60,169 bases of DNA, taken from Chryseosolibacter histidinae (GTDB lineage Bacteria > Bacteroidota > Bacteroidia > Cytophagales > Cyclobacteriaceae). The DNA is taken from assembly GCF_018598225.1 (NCBI RefSeq), contig NZ_JAHESF010000041.1:1-60169 (forward strand). The letters run 5' to 3'. The position numbers were made by a program, and so were the translations under genes. Each line of letters opens with the position of its first letter. Position 1 is the stretch's first letter. The notes below the pieces were generated by a model. It saw only the letters and a list, made by a program, of their open reading frames with translations, had not been told where the DNA came from and made no database searches. Shown piece by piece: positions 1 through 8,036 of this stretch.

Positions 1-377
1 GCCGAAACCAGGTTCTTCTTCAGGAAGGCTGTTCCAAGTCCGCATACGTTGTTGATCACCGGGATGCGCAGCATGGCAGCGGCAAGGGTACCGTATACAT
101 TGGGCTTGATGGTGTAGTGGAGGATAACATCGGGCCTTACTTTCCGGTAGACGGAGAACAGCTCCAGGATCAGCCCGGAGTCTTTGATGGGGTTGGCGCC
201 GCGGCTATCCATCTTGATGGGATGATGAATGAATCCCGCTTCGGTCAGGTACCGGGTATAATTGTCCAGGGGCGCAATGGTATGGATCTCATGGCCCTGC
301 GCCTGCAACTCACTCAACAGGTTCATCCGGAAATTATAGATATTCCAGGACGTGTTCAAAACAACTGCAATTTTCAT
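1..377 (-). CDS. Glycosyltransferase family 4 protein, N-terminal part (cut by window edge)
   Basis: The first 125 codons are present, starting at ATG 377 with a good ribosome site (AGGAGGAG, 381-388) just upstream. The protein begins MKIAVVLNTSWNIYNFRMNL and continues with a Rossmann-like half containing HEIHTIAPLD, then RPDVILHYTIKPNVYG and VCGLGTAFL. This is the usual N-terminal acceptor domain of GT-B glycosyltransferases of surface polysaccharide or O-antigen clusters, which move a sugar from a nucleotide donor to a lipid-linked acceptor at the inner face of the membrane. The donor-binding C-terminal domain lies outside the window, so the sugar cannot be named. It is divergent from hflX. 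Confidence 0.85.
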   Translation of the reverse strand, partial: MKIAVVLNTSWNIYNFRMNLLSELQAQGHEIHTIAPLDNYTRYLTEAGFIHHPIKMDSRGANPIKDSGLILELFSVYRKVRPDVILHYTIKPNVYGTLAAAMLRIPVINNVCGLGTAFLKKNLVS

Positions 378-416
378 AAGGTCTCCTCCTTAGATTGTCA
401 GTTGTTCAAAAAGACA

Positions 417-435
417 ACCATTTCCAATAAATGGT
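417..435. promoter_or_regulatory. Small inverted repeat in the glycosyltransferase/hflX divergent region
   Basis: ACCATTT-CCAAT-AAATGGT, 7-bp perfect arms, lies 40 nt upstream of the glycosyltransferase start. It could be an operator or part of a leader hairpin. There is no T-run, so it does not look like a terminator. Chance occurrence is not excluded. Confidence 0.25.
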
Positions 436-564
436 CATTTTTATGGTATAAGCCGACAATAGCAGGCATAAAAGTATCCAAACGATTCTAATATTGGAAA
501 CCTTATCCCAATTTTGTACGTTACCTAAGCCACTTTTAAAGAATTCGTATCTTAGACGCACTGA

Positions 565-1779
565 ATGCAGGATAATCAACACAAAGCAGTTCTCGTAGCA
601 TTGGGCAGCCCGCGGGGAGCCACAGAAACCCAGGAACACCTGGATGAGCTGGCGTTTCTGGCTGAAACCGCAGGTATTGTCACGGCTGGCCAGTTCGTTC
701 AGAACCTGCCGCACCCTGATTCCCGGTCGTTTGTTGGTAAAGGCAAGCTGGAGGAGGTCAAGCAGTTTGTAGTGGCTAACAAGATCACCCATGTGATCTT
801 CGATGAAGACCTGACCCCATCGCAGCTGCGCAACCTGGAACGCGAGTTCAACCCCAAAGAACAGGAAAACGCTGTGGTGAAGGTTTATGACCGGAGCTTG
901 CTGATACTCGATATCTTTTTATGGCGGGCGCAAACAGCACAGGCGCGGACCCAGGTGGAGCTGGCCCGCAATCAGTATCTTTTACCCCGCCTTACCCGCA
1001 TGTGGACTCACCTTGAACGGCAGCGCGGTGGAACAGGCACACGGGGTGGAGCCGGTGAACGCGAAATCGAGACTGACCGCCGCAACATCCGCCACCAGAT
1101 CTCTATCCTGAAGGAAAAGCTCGAAAAAATAGAAAAACAGCGTGAAACGCAGCGAAAATCAAGGAGTAACGTTGTGCGGGTGGCGTTGGTGGGATACACC
1201 AACGTAGGTAAATCCACCCTCATGAACCTGCTCTCGAAGTCAGAGGTGCTGGCCGAAAATAAACTTTTTGCTACCGTGGATGCTACGGTGCGCAAGGTTT
1301 CGCTGAACGATATTCCCTTCCTGCTTTCCGATACGGTTGGTTTTATCCGCAAGCTGCCCCACCACCTTATCGAGTCGTTCAAGTCGACCCTTGACGAGGT
1401 GCGCGAAGCCGATGTGCTGCTGCACGTGGTGGATGTAGGCCATCCTTTTCACGACAACCAGATAGAAGTGGTGAACAAGACCTTGGCCGATATAGGCGCC
1501 AACCACATCCCTACCATCCTTGTACTCAACAAGATAGACCTGTATAAACAGCAGCATCCCGACGCCAACCTTGATGAAATGAAGGGATATTACCGGCAGC
1601 ATGGATTTGAAAAGATCGTTTTTGTTTCGGCTACCGCGCGCGAGAATATAGACCAGCTGAAGAACATGCTTTTTGACGAGGTGAGAACAAAACACCTGAT
1701 GATCTACCCGCACTACCTTCAGAACGGATATTCGTTGCCTTCTCCTGAGTGGGAAGAGAACTCTTCAATTGAATCATAA
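565..1779 (+). CDS. hflX: GTPase HflX
   Basis: 404 residues, the normal length for HflX, a ribosome-associated GTPase that splits stalled or heat-damaged 70S ribosomes. The N-terminal domain (about 1-190) has the family signature SFVGKGKLEEV and an arginine-rich coiled region (LPRLTRMWTHLERQRGGTGT) that contacts rRNA. The G domain starts near residue 205 with VALVGYTNVGKSTLMN (G1), then DTVGFIRKLP (G3) and LVLNKIDL (G4). The ATG at 565 gives the full family N-terminus. It is followed by a tRNA gene whose promoter overlaps the last codons. Confidence 0.97.
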   Translation: MQDNQHKAVLVALGSPRGATETQEHLDELAFLAETAGIVTAGQFVQNLPHPDSRSFVGKGKLEEVKQFVVANKITHVIFDEDLTPSQLRNLEREFNPKEQENAVVKVYDRSLLILDIFLWRAQTAQARTQVELARNQYLLPRLTRMWTHLERQRGGTGTRGGAGEREIETDRRNIRHQISILKEKLEKIEKQRETQRKSRSNVVRVALVGYTNVGKSTLMNLLSKSEVLAENKLFATVDATVRKVSLNDIPFLLSDTVGFIRKLPHHLIESFKSTLDEVREADVLLHVVDVGHPFHDNQIEVVNKTLADIGANHIPTILVLNKIDLYKQQHPDANLDEMKGYYRQHGFEKIVFVSATARENIDQLKNMLFDEVRTKHLMIYPHYLQNGYSLPSPEWEENSSIES

Positions 1780-1798
1780 AAGTATTTTTTTAACTTTG
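1769..1798 (+). promoter_or_regulatory. Promoter of the tRNA-Arg gene
   Basis: A textbook Bacteroidetes housekeeping promoter: TTG at 1769-1771, a 19-nt spacer, and TAACTTTG (TAnnTTTG) at 1791-1798. Its -33 element lies inside the last codons of hflX. The predicted start of transcription is about 1803-1806, some 30 nt before the tRNA. Confidence 0.75.
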
Positions 1799-1836
1799 CA
1801 GCCCTGCATCCTAACCCATTTTGGGAAAAGACGCAT

Positions 1837-1908
1837 GGTCCCGTAGTTCAATGGATAGAATAGAAGTTTCCTAAACTTTTGATACAGGTTCGATTCCTGT
1901 CGGGACTA
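1837..1908 (+). tRNA. tRNA-Arg (anticodon CCT)
   Basis: A 72-nt cloverleaf can be folded by hand. The acceptor is GGTCCCG/CGGGACT (closing G-U), D-stem GTTC/GAAT, anticodon stem GAAGT/ACTTT with loop TTCCTAA, and T-arm ACAGG-TTCGATT-CCTGT, with discriminator A at 1908. The anticodon CCT (1870-1872) reads AGG arginine codons. CCA is not encoded. The DNA downstream is AT-rich accessory sequence, so this tRNA may be an integration site, but I found no second copy of its 3' end in the window. Confidence 0.95.
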
Positions 1909-1923
1909 CTTGCAAATTTTAAC

Positions 1924-1964
1924 CCTTTGTAATCCAATTGATTGCAAAGGTTTTTTCTTTTTTT
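1924..1964 (+). terminator. Rho-independent terminator after tRNA-Arg
   Basis: An 11-bp stem (CCTTTGTAATC / GATTGCAAAGG, one G-U pair) with loop CAATT is followed by a long T-tract (TTTTTTCTTTTTTT). It lies 15 nt past the tRNA. Confidence 0.9.
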
Positions 1965-2181
1965 ACGGACGTATTTGCGTACAGTTTTCCTGCCTTCCTG
2001 TCTTTTTCATTCTTCAATCTTTAATAGACCATTACAACTATGAAAATGACAAGAAGTCAATCCATTCAACGCAAACTTCCAGGCGCGTCTTCTCAGGAGT
2101 GAGCTTTATTTAAAACCTTTACAATTTCTAGCCAGGAAGCCCGGACATCCAAAACTTCTTTCCAGACCCAAAATTAATATT

Positions 2182-2787
2182 ATGACAATTTTAAGACGCG
2201 GTTTTGAGTTGCTTAAAACGAGGCCATTATCTGATGCATTGAATATTGAAGCGCTCGAATCAGCGCATAGAATTAATGTTCCTTTAAAATATAAACTCTT
2301 TTCGCAACTTTTCTATCTCCAGTTAACCGACAAAGGCGACATGCTGGATGGAGGGAGGCTAATATCGAGAATTCTATACATGCCTGAGAAGAATCCAGTT
2401 GGAGATGAGATCTTTTTTGATGAATTGTTTCCACTGGACTTTAGCCTCACGACCTATCGGGAGAATGAATTTTGGGCTTCAAAAGGCTTAACACAAATCG
2501 GTGGCGGTCCACCGGATGGGGGAATTTTGCTGCGCGCGGAGGGAAAAGATCGTGATGCCATTTTCTATAACTATGGTCATAAGTATGTTAAGCTAGCCAA
2601 TGATGTGTTTGATTTTTTCAGGGACGTTGTCGTTTATTATTCGGAAGATGATCATATTACGAAAAAGGTCAACACTGAAGATCTCTTCAAAAAATGGGGC
2701 GAGGATTTTTGGCGACTTGGAAATAGTAAAATTCACAGTCGTCATGAAAGGTACAATCAAGATTGGTCACAGAATGAATTGCTTTGA
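2182..2787 (+). CDS. SMI1/KNR4 (SUKH)-like protein, candidate immunity protein
   Basis: 201 residues. The start region IEALESAHRINVPLKYKLF resembles the opening of SUKH (SMI1/KNR4) domains, where an N-terminal helix is followed by a 'P..Y..F' segment. The middle has GGGPPDGGILLRAEGKDRDAIFYNYGH followed by VKLANDVFDFF, which matches the SUKH pattern of a small-residue/acidic turn, an aromatic strand and a closing 'LA.sF.eFl' helix. In bacteria SUKH proteins mostly act as immunity proteins against polymorphic toxins. No toxin gene lies nearby, so it would be an orphan immunity gene. The assignment rests on pattern only. The gene is AT-rich compared with hflX and lies just after the tRNA. Confidence 0.55.
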   Translation: MTILRRGFELLKTRPLSDALNIEALESAHRINVPLKYKLFSQLFYLQLTDKGDMLDGGRLISRILYMPEKNPVGDEIFFDELFPLDFSLTTYRENEFWASKGLTQIGGGPPDGGILLRAEGKDRDAIFYNYGHKYVKLANDVFDFFRDVVVYYSEDDHITKKVNTEDLFKKWGEDFWRLGNSKIHSRHERYNQDWSQNELL

Positions 2788-3002
2788 TTCGATTGCGTCA
2801 TATCGAATGTAGACTTCAGTATATGAAAAAGGCTCATACTTTTTTTACTATTCACGGCCCCTCACAACAGGCACCCATGCGCAGTGGCTGCTTGGTGTGA
2901 ACGTTTCAGGCCAACCTTCTTGTAACGCCAATCTTAAAAACAACTCAATACGGATGTGGTTGATGGCGATTTTATTGTGAACACGATCATAATACATTAG
3001 CG

Positions 3003-3707
3003 ATGAATTTTTACAGTCTTAAGTTAAAACTATGGGATGACTCGGAAATTGATCGTAAGTCAGAGAGCCCGCGCGTTTACCCTCAGGCTAATGGTGGGAA
3101 GATATTCAATGCGCGAGGTTTTCTAGGCATTAACGGTAAAATCCACATGACAGATTATGTTGACGAGACACCTGTGTTTGATTATTTTTATCTCTATAAC
3201 TTAAGCAGTCAACGGGAAGACGACTGGATTTTACTGGATGCATACGCCTTCGCGGGACAGAACTACCCTCTTATACGAGGTTTTCTAATATCGGAAAAGT
3301 TCAGGCAGGTGCTTCTTAGTTGCAAGATTGCCGACCCTTCTCGGTTTTATAAATCTAAACTAATGTACAAGGGAGAGAAGATTGATTATTACATTTTTCA
3401 TTTGGCTCAGGACGAATGGATGAATTTCCACTCTCATGAATCTGCTTTTTATTTTGACGACAAAAGAATAGATGTTCTCATCGACAGCAATGCAAGTTTA
3501 AAAAACCTAATAAGTGATGCTAAAAATCAGCAAAAAGACTTGTCTATGAACTTGGTACTGAAAGACTATGCAGATATTTTCTTTTTTTCACAGTTTAACT
3601 ACGTGGTGTCTGAAATGTTGAAACAAAAGATGGAAAGTGAGGGGCTAAAAGGCATCTCATTTACATATCTCGAGAATGTAAATTTCCAGTTTAAATTCTC
3701 TGCGTAA
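3003..3707 (+). CDS. Hypothetical protein, possible immunity-type protein
   Basis: 234 residues with no signal peptide or membrane segment; not recognised. It starts MNFYSLKLKLWDDSE and contains LIRGFLISEKFRQVLLSCKI followed by YYIFHLAQDEW. That order (short N-terminal strand, then 'fliSekfrqvL', then 'yyifh') recalls the DUF1629/Imm11 class of immunity proteins. The likeness is by eye only and weak. The next gene starts 15 nt after its stop, so the two are probably one transcript. Low GC and the position between a tRNA and decayed genes suggest acquired DNA. Confidence 0.6.
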   Translation: MNFYSLKLKLWDDSEIDRKSESPRVYPQANGGKIFNARGFLGINGKIHMTDYVDETPVFDYFYLYNLSSQREDDWILLDAYAFAGQNYPLIRGFLISEKFRQVLLSCKIADPSRFYKSKLMYKGEKIDYYIFHLAQDEWMNFHSHESAFYFDDKRIDVLIDSNASLKNLISDAKNQQKDLSMNLVLKDYADIFFFSQFNYVVSEMLKQKMESEGLKGISFTYLENVNFQFKFSA

Positions 3708-3722
3708 AAGCAATTTTACTTT

Positions 3723-4184
3723 ATGAGTTGGATAAATCCTGATAGTGGCAGTTTAATCAATACGGACGATGCTATTTCATTCGCCGAAAAAAACCATCTG
3801 GCGAGCGTTGGCAACTCGGATGGAGCATACTTCACTAATGGGAAGATTTTAATCCATCTTTACGAGGAGAAAAGCTACCTTCATGCGGACTATTATGATC
3901 TTAAAAATTCCCGGTGGCAACGAGAATTGCAAACGGAGATCGTCGAATTGGAAATTCCCAATATTGAGAAAAGAAGAGAGCTTGTCGCGAGTTTTGCCTC
4001 GCCCGGTGGCGTTCTGTCACGGAGTTCAATGCAACGATTTCGATTTATTCTTTACGCAATAGATAGATTTATGCAAGACTTTTTGTCGGGTGACTTCACA
4101 CGTTATGAAAGTTTTTTCAAATCGCTAAAAGGGAAACAGAAAGAGCAAATTGAAAAAATTGCAGCAAATACACGGTATGCATAA
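3723..4184 (+). CDS. Hypothetical protein, second gene of the unrecognised pair
   Basis: 153 residues, soluble, no recognised family. An aromatic and acidic first half (GAYFTNGKILIHLYEEKSYLHADYYDL) precedes a charged helical second half ending KGKQKEQIEKIAANTRYA. It follows the 234-residue gene by 15 nt with no terminator between, so co-expression is likely. Being small, acidic and downstream of immunity-like genes it could be a further immunity or antitoxin-type protein, but nothing in the sequence proves this. Confidence 0.55.
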   Translation: MSWINPDSGSLINTDDAISFAEKNHLASVGNSDGAYFTNGKILIHLYEEKSYLHADYYDLKNSRWQRELQTEIVELEIPNIEKRRELVASFASPGGVLSRSSMQRFRFILYAIDRFMQDFLSGDFTRYESFFKSLKGKQKEQIEKIAANTRYA

Positions 4185-4319
4185 TTCATTTTCGCTGTGG
4201 ATACGAGTTCACGCCATTGACTGACAGACCCTTTGGTACTAAGAACAAGCGAATAAACACATGACCCTCTCTTGTCGAAGCTTCGTTAATTTCCCGCGCA
4301 TTCTTGTAACGAACCTTCT

Positions 4320-4500
4320 ATAAAAAGGCCCATTACCCTGATCCCGGTCACCTTAGCGATTGCCCTCTCAACCGCCACAGCTCAGCATTACACCCTCGAA
4401 GGTGAAATGCATTGCTTGAACAACGTTGGAATTGTGTCTAAAGGGGGGACTGTCAGAGATGACGCCAACCGTGTCAATGGAAAATGTCTGCCGGGGCCGT
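4320..4500 (+). pseudogene. Remnant of a secreted-protein gene with an ATA in place of its start codon
   Basis: From 4320 the frame reads ATA-AAA-AGG and then a clean signal peptide (KRPITLIPVTLAIALSTATA, then QHYTLEGEM). A basic start, hydrophobic core and AxA-Q cleavage site are all visible, but the first codon is ATA and no ATG, GTG or TTG serves the frame. After about 4440 the reading frame looks like noise and runs into the 3' end of the opposing response regulator gene. I read this as the 5' scrap of an exported-protein gene that lost its start codon and most of its body. The interval 4185-4551 holds nothing else I can recognise. Confidence 0.4.
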
Positions 4501-4551
4501 ATTTCATTTCGCTGAGTTTAATAATCACTCAAGCGTTGAGACATTGGGCAC

Positions 4552-4971
4552 TCATTCCTTTAGCTCACCCGGGCGTCTGTATTTGTTTTCTATCAAATTC
4601 AACACTCTCTTCAGCTCCACGCACAGGTCATCAAAACTATTAGGCTTCGTCATGAAATGGTCCGCTCCCAGCATGAGGGTAACATTTTTGTCCTCTGCAT
4701 CACCTGATGTTGTGTACATCACAACAGGTATCGATCTTGTTTTTTCCCGGCCTTTTAATGCGCGCAGACAATCAACCCCTGTCATTCGCGGCATATTATA
4801 ATCGAGAAAGATCACATCCGGGTTTCGAGTATTTGTTTTTAGTATTCGGAGTGCCTCGTCTCCGTCCGTTGCAAAATTAAGTTCCACATGTGGATAACAC
4901 TTTAAAATTGCTTCTTGAAAAATTTCTCGATCGTCCTGATCGTCATCGATCATAAAAATGATTCTGACCAT
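4552..4971 (-). CDS. Single-domain (CheY-like) response regulator
   Basis: 139 residues forming one receiver domain. Visible are the acidic pocket (MIDDDQDD, residues 7-14), the phospho-acceptor in VIFLDYNMPRMTG (about residue 56), the switch threonine region VVMYTTSGD (about 85-93) and the conserved lysine in MTKP (about 108). There is no output domain, so it would signal by protein contact or phosphotransfer. This type (RR next to no kinase, with 'VILLDYNMPRMNG'-like core) is common in Bacteroidetes. No partner kinase lies nearby. Confidence 0.9.
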   Translation of the reverse strand: MVRIIFMIDDDQDDREIFQEAILKCYPHVELNFATDGDEALRILKTNTRNPDVIFLDYNMPRMTGVDCLRALKGREKTRSIPVVMYTTSGDAEDKNVTLMLGADHFMTKPNSFDDLCVELKRVLNLIENKYRRPGELKE

Positions 4972-5195
4972 GCTAATGCATTTAGTTTCAGCTTAATCTA
5001 AAGCTATTGGCCAGAATGGAATATCACGGGACGAATTGGCAACTCAAATGGACTATGGTGTTGCCACTAGGTAGAATAAGATTCGTTGAGGCATGTCAAA
5101 TTTACAAAAAAGATCCGACAATTCTTACCGGGAGACGGCAAATCTTGGCGCGGTCAAATGCAACACTATTCAGCAACAGTCCATGTTGATAGTGC

Positions 5196-5695
5196 TTATT
5201 GAAAATTTCCTGACAGCGATGGATATAGAATGATGATGCTTGTTGGGGAAAACGAACGCGACAGCAATCCTGGAATTTTATCCATGGTGGAAGCGTAAGA
5301 GACTGTGTGCCTCCGTGCTTGAACCACTAGCAGCAGATCATCTTTTTGAATTTTTTCTTTGAGTGAAAACAAGTCCGTACGGTTTTCCAATTGCGAGTAA
5401 CTAATTTGTCGCGGTTTATCTGCATATAATTGATTTAGTGACGCCAGTGTTTTAGAAGATGTGAAGATTTCTAGATCAGCGCCTGCAAACCCGGCAAATT
5501 GAACTATGGAATCCATCCACTTCTGGAATCCTTTTTCCCTCTCTGCATTGGACCAAGCAATACACCCGATAGGATAAGTCCTACGATGCCGGGTATTTTT
5601 ATTTTCGAAAAGAGAATAGGACTTATTAAGATGACCAGAAGAACTACAGAAAAGACAAGTACCGGATCAGTTAAGGGGATCTTAAAGAAATGCAT
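5196..5695 (-). pseudogene. Internally deleted CPA2-type cation/proton antiporter
   Basis: The 5' part (5695 down to about 5549) encodes the N-terminus of a Kef/NhaS-type antiporter: DPVLVFSVVLLVILISPILF then KIPGIVGLILSGVLLGP. At about 5545-5551 the homology jumps to the C-terminal cytoplasmic tail (AEREKGFQKWMDSIVQFAG...) in another frame, and the upstream frame stops 5504-5506. The tail resembles the universal-stress-like end of these antiporters. Some 500 or more residues carrying nearly all membrane helices are missing, so the product cannot transport. The gene was probably lost by one deletion that also shifted the frame. Confidence 0.75.
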
Positions 5696-5775
5696 ATCAG
5701 TTCATGTTTAATTATACTTTAATTACACGGCTTGGCAGCTATCGTGACTTTGACTGGCGCATGTCAATATATGGC

Positions 5776-6240
5776 TCACTCGGGACGCGTATTTTTCTCT
5801 GGCGTAGAAGGATCAATCTGTTTATTTTGATATTCTTCGAATTTGGGACTGACGCGATCTTGCTTCTCGAATAACAATGAAGACGTAAGAATAAAATCCG
5901 CTGTTGTACGGTTGCAGGCCATCGGGATATTCCAAACTGCTGCAATGCGGAGCAATGCCTTCACATCCGGGTCGTGAGGCATTGGCTCCAGCGGATCCCA
6001 GAAGAAAATCAAAATATCTATTTTCCCTTCCGCTATCAGGGCGCCAATTTGTTGATCGCCACCAAGCGGACCACTTTGCAGTTTCACGACCTTCTGCTTA
6101 AGTCTCTCTTCTACACTTTCGCCAGTTGTGCCTGTGGCGTATAATTCGAATTGAGCCATCTTTTTCTTGTTACTTGTTACCCATTCGAGAAGCTCTTCCT
6201 TCTTATTGTCATGGGCTATCAGTGCTATTTTCTTTTCCAT
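5776..6240 (-). CDS. mgsA: Methylglyoxal synthase
   Basis: 154 residues, normal length. The enzyme converts dihydroxyacetone phosphate to methylglyoxal and phosphate, a bypass of lower glycolysis when phosphate is short. Active-site elements are in place: H10 in IALIAHD, GTTG at 37-40, D62 in GPLGGDQQIGAL, D82 in FFWDPL, and HDPDVKALLR with H89/D92. A short polar tail (about 130-154) varies in the family. It seems to be a single gene. About 200 nt separate it from the antiporter remnant. Confidence 0.95.
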   Translation of the reverse strand: MEKKIALIAHDNKKEELLEWVTSNKKKMAQFELYATGTTGESVEERLKQKVVKLQSGPLGGDQQIGALIAEGKIDILIFFWDPLEPMPHDPDVKALLRIAAVWNIPMACNRTTADFILTSSLLFEKQDRVSPKFEEYQNKQIDPSTPEKNTRPE

Positions 6241-6495
6241 AATGGTGATGTTTGCGTTAGATATCTGGCGGGCAGCCGCTCTTCTCTCAAGCCTGTGATA
6301 TCGTAGTTGCTAATTGCATACCGATTTATGAATGTTATCAATTGAAAGAACAGTAGAATTTTGTTCCTCATCACGAGAAACTGCTTCCCCGAAAAAGGGG
6401 CCTTACTGTAAGGCATGATTTGAGATGACTTTGAGAATTCAATTAGTCATTCGGTAAGATTTTACCGACCGGACTTACAATCAATCACAATTAAC

Positions 6496-6756
6496 ATGGA
6501 TGCTACTGAAATTCTTGGCCTAGCGGCAGGTGCGCTTACGACTTTCTCTTTGTTACCTCAGGTCATCAAAATATATAAAAGCAGTTCGGCTAAAGACCTC
6601 TCTCTAAAAACGTTTCTCTTATTATGGTCAGGCGCGTTGCTCTGGACTATCTATGGTACCATTGAAAAAGATATTCCCGTAATGGTAGCAAACGTATTGA
6701 CATTGATACTGGCAAGTACCCTTTTGTTTTTTAAGTTTAGATATAGAAACCAATGA
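6496..6756 (+). CDS. SemiSWEET sugar transporter
   Basis: 86 residues, the usual length for bacterial SemiSWEETs, which dimerise to make a passive sugar carrier in the inner membrane. Three membrane helices are visible (about 5-25, 38-57, 64-81). The PQ-loop motif is LLPQVIKIYKSSSAKDLS (about 20-37), with the usual W-x-x-YG segment (LLWTIYGTIEKD) in the second helix. It is a single gene. The 255 nt that follow (6757-7011) show nothing recognisable. Confidence 0.9.
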   Translation: MDATEILGLAAGALTTFSLLPQVIKIYKSSSAKDLSLKTFLLLWSGALLWTIYGTIEKDIPVMVANVLTLILASTLLFFKFRYRNQ

Positions 6757-7011
6757 GGCAACAAACTAACGGGCAGGCTAACAAGGAACGGACTGGCTGG
6801 TGTTCATGACGATAAATATCTCAGCAAGGGATCAACGCCAGAAATTTTCCTCCCTCATCAAAGCGGGGATTGCTAATGCCTGCACTCGATAGTGCGGTCA
6901 AACGCTTTATTGCCGAACGGGAGCAAAAAAATGTTATGACATCTCTCTTATAAGAGTAAATGCCAACATAACTATTCTCTATACAAAGCCGGTTGTTTCA
7001 ACGTGTATCAA

Positions 7012-7941
7012 TTAGTTAAAAGATTGCCTGAATTCCAGCGGCGATAGTCTGGTTTTAATTTTGAACAGTTTGCTGAATGATTGTGAATGCTCGAATCCCA
7101 GTTCATACGCTATTTCGCTTACCGATAAGCTAGTGGTTGATAACATCTCTTTTGCCTTTTCAATAAGCTTATCGTGGATGTGCTGTTGTGCATTTTTGCC
7201 TGTAAGAACGCGCAGCAAATCACTGAGATAGCTGGGGGAGATGTTCAGTTGATCTGCAAGGTATTGAACGGTGGGTATCCCATGACTTGCCGATTTTTCA
7301 CTGTCGAAATGTTGATTGAGGAGATCTTCGAGCTTTTGAAGCAGATCGTTGCTGGCTGCCTTTCGCGTAATGAACTGGCGTTTATAAAAACGGTTTGCGT
7401 AGTTCAGCAATAGCTCAAGCTGTGAAACAACAACGTCCTGGCTGAAATCATCGATCCTGCTGTTCAGCTCCGATTCAATCATCTCAAAAATTGAAATGAT
7501 GATCTCCTTCTCCTCTTCAGAAAGATATAAGGCCTCATTAGCCGAATAGGAGAAGAATCCATATTGTTTGATTCTTTTGGCTAAAGAATGACCCAACAGA
7601 AAATCCGGGTGGATGAGCACCGTGTACAAGGAACATGTTCCAGTTACTTCTCCTCCCTCGTTATGATTGCCGATGACCTGGTTCGGGGCAGCGAACAACA
7701 AACCGCCTTCATCAAAATCATAGTAACCCTGGCCATATTTCAATTTGCCGGTCCGTTTCGGTTTGTATGAGATCTTATAAAAGTTCAGAACGTGCGAGCC
7801 AGAAGGACGCATGATCTGGGTTGGCGTTTTGGTGTTATTTATTAAACTGATCAGCGGATGCTTCGGCGCAGGCAGGCCAAGCGACCGATGCGCTTCTGAT
7901 AATGAGGCGAATGTTAGGGGAGTATTCGCAGTTTGTTTCAT
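7012..7941 (-). CDS. AraC-family transcriptional regulator
   Basis: About 309 residues from the preferred ATG at 7941 (MKQTANTPLTF). An in-frame ATG exists at 7989, but it falls inside a 14-bp-arm palindrome that looks like an operator, so the downstream start fits better. The N-terminal cupin-like sensing half includes GGLLFAAPNQVIG. The C-terminal half carries two HTH motifs (VQYLADQLNISPSYLSDLLR and VSEIAYELGFEHSQSFSKLF). It follows an SDR gene on the same strand; in this family the regulator usually controls its oxidoreductase neighbour. Confidence 0.9.
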   Translation of the reverse strand: MKQTANTPLTFASLSEAHRSLGLPAPKHPLISLINNTKTPTQIMRPSGSHVLNFYKISYKPKRTGKLKYGQGYYDFDEGGLLFAAPNQVIGNHNEGGEVTGTCSLYTVLIHPDFLLGHSLAKRIKQYGFFSYSANEALYLSEEEKEIIISIFEMIESELNSRIDDFSQDVVVSQLELLLNYANRFYKRQFITRKAASNDLLQKLEDLLNQHFDSEKSASHGIPTVQYLADQLNISPSYLSDLLRVLTGKNAQQHIHDKLIEKAKEMLSTTSLSVSEIAYELGFEHSQSFSKLFKIKTRLSPLEFRQSFN

Positions 7942-7959
7942 ATTCGGCGGTTGGGATAA

Positions 7960-7994
7960 GATAATTGATTTCGCAGGTTCCGAAATCAATTATC
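7960..7994. promoter_or_regulatory. Long perfect inverted repeat upstream of the AraC gene
   Basis: Arms GATAATTGATTTCG and CGAAATCAATTATC (14 bp, perfect) flank a 7-nt centre (CAGGTTC). It lies between the end of the SDR gene (8037) and the AraC start at 7941. The AT-rich arms and lack of a T-run argue for an operator rather than a terminator, though a 3' hairpin for the SDR transcript is possible. Confidence 0.6.
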
Positions 7995-8036
7995 CAGTGT
8001 AAACCAATTTTAACTGTTGCCGGTTCCAGATCCGGC

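Noticed and set aside
2824-2901. 25-codon frame starting ATG 2824 (MKKAHTFF)
   Set aside because: No hydrophobic segment, no ribosome site; it looks like chance in a gap of 215 nt.
1837-7000. Integrated phage or conjugative element at tRNA-Arg
   Set aside because: No integrase, no second copy of the tRNA 3' end and no phage or transfer genes were seen; only a shift in base use and decayed genes.
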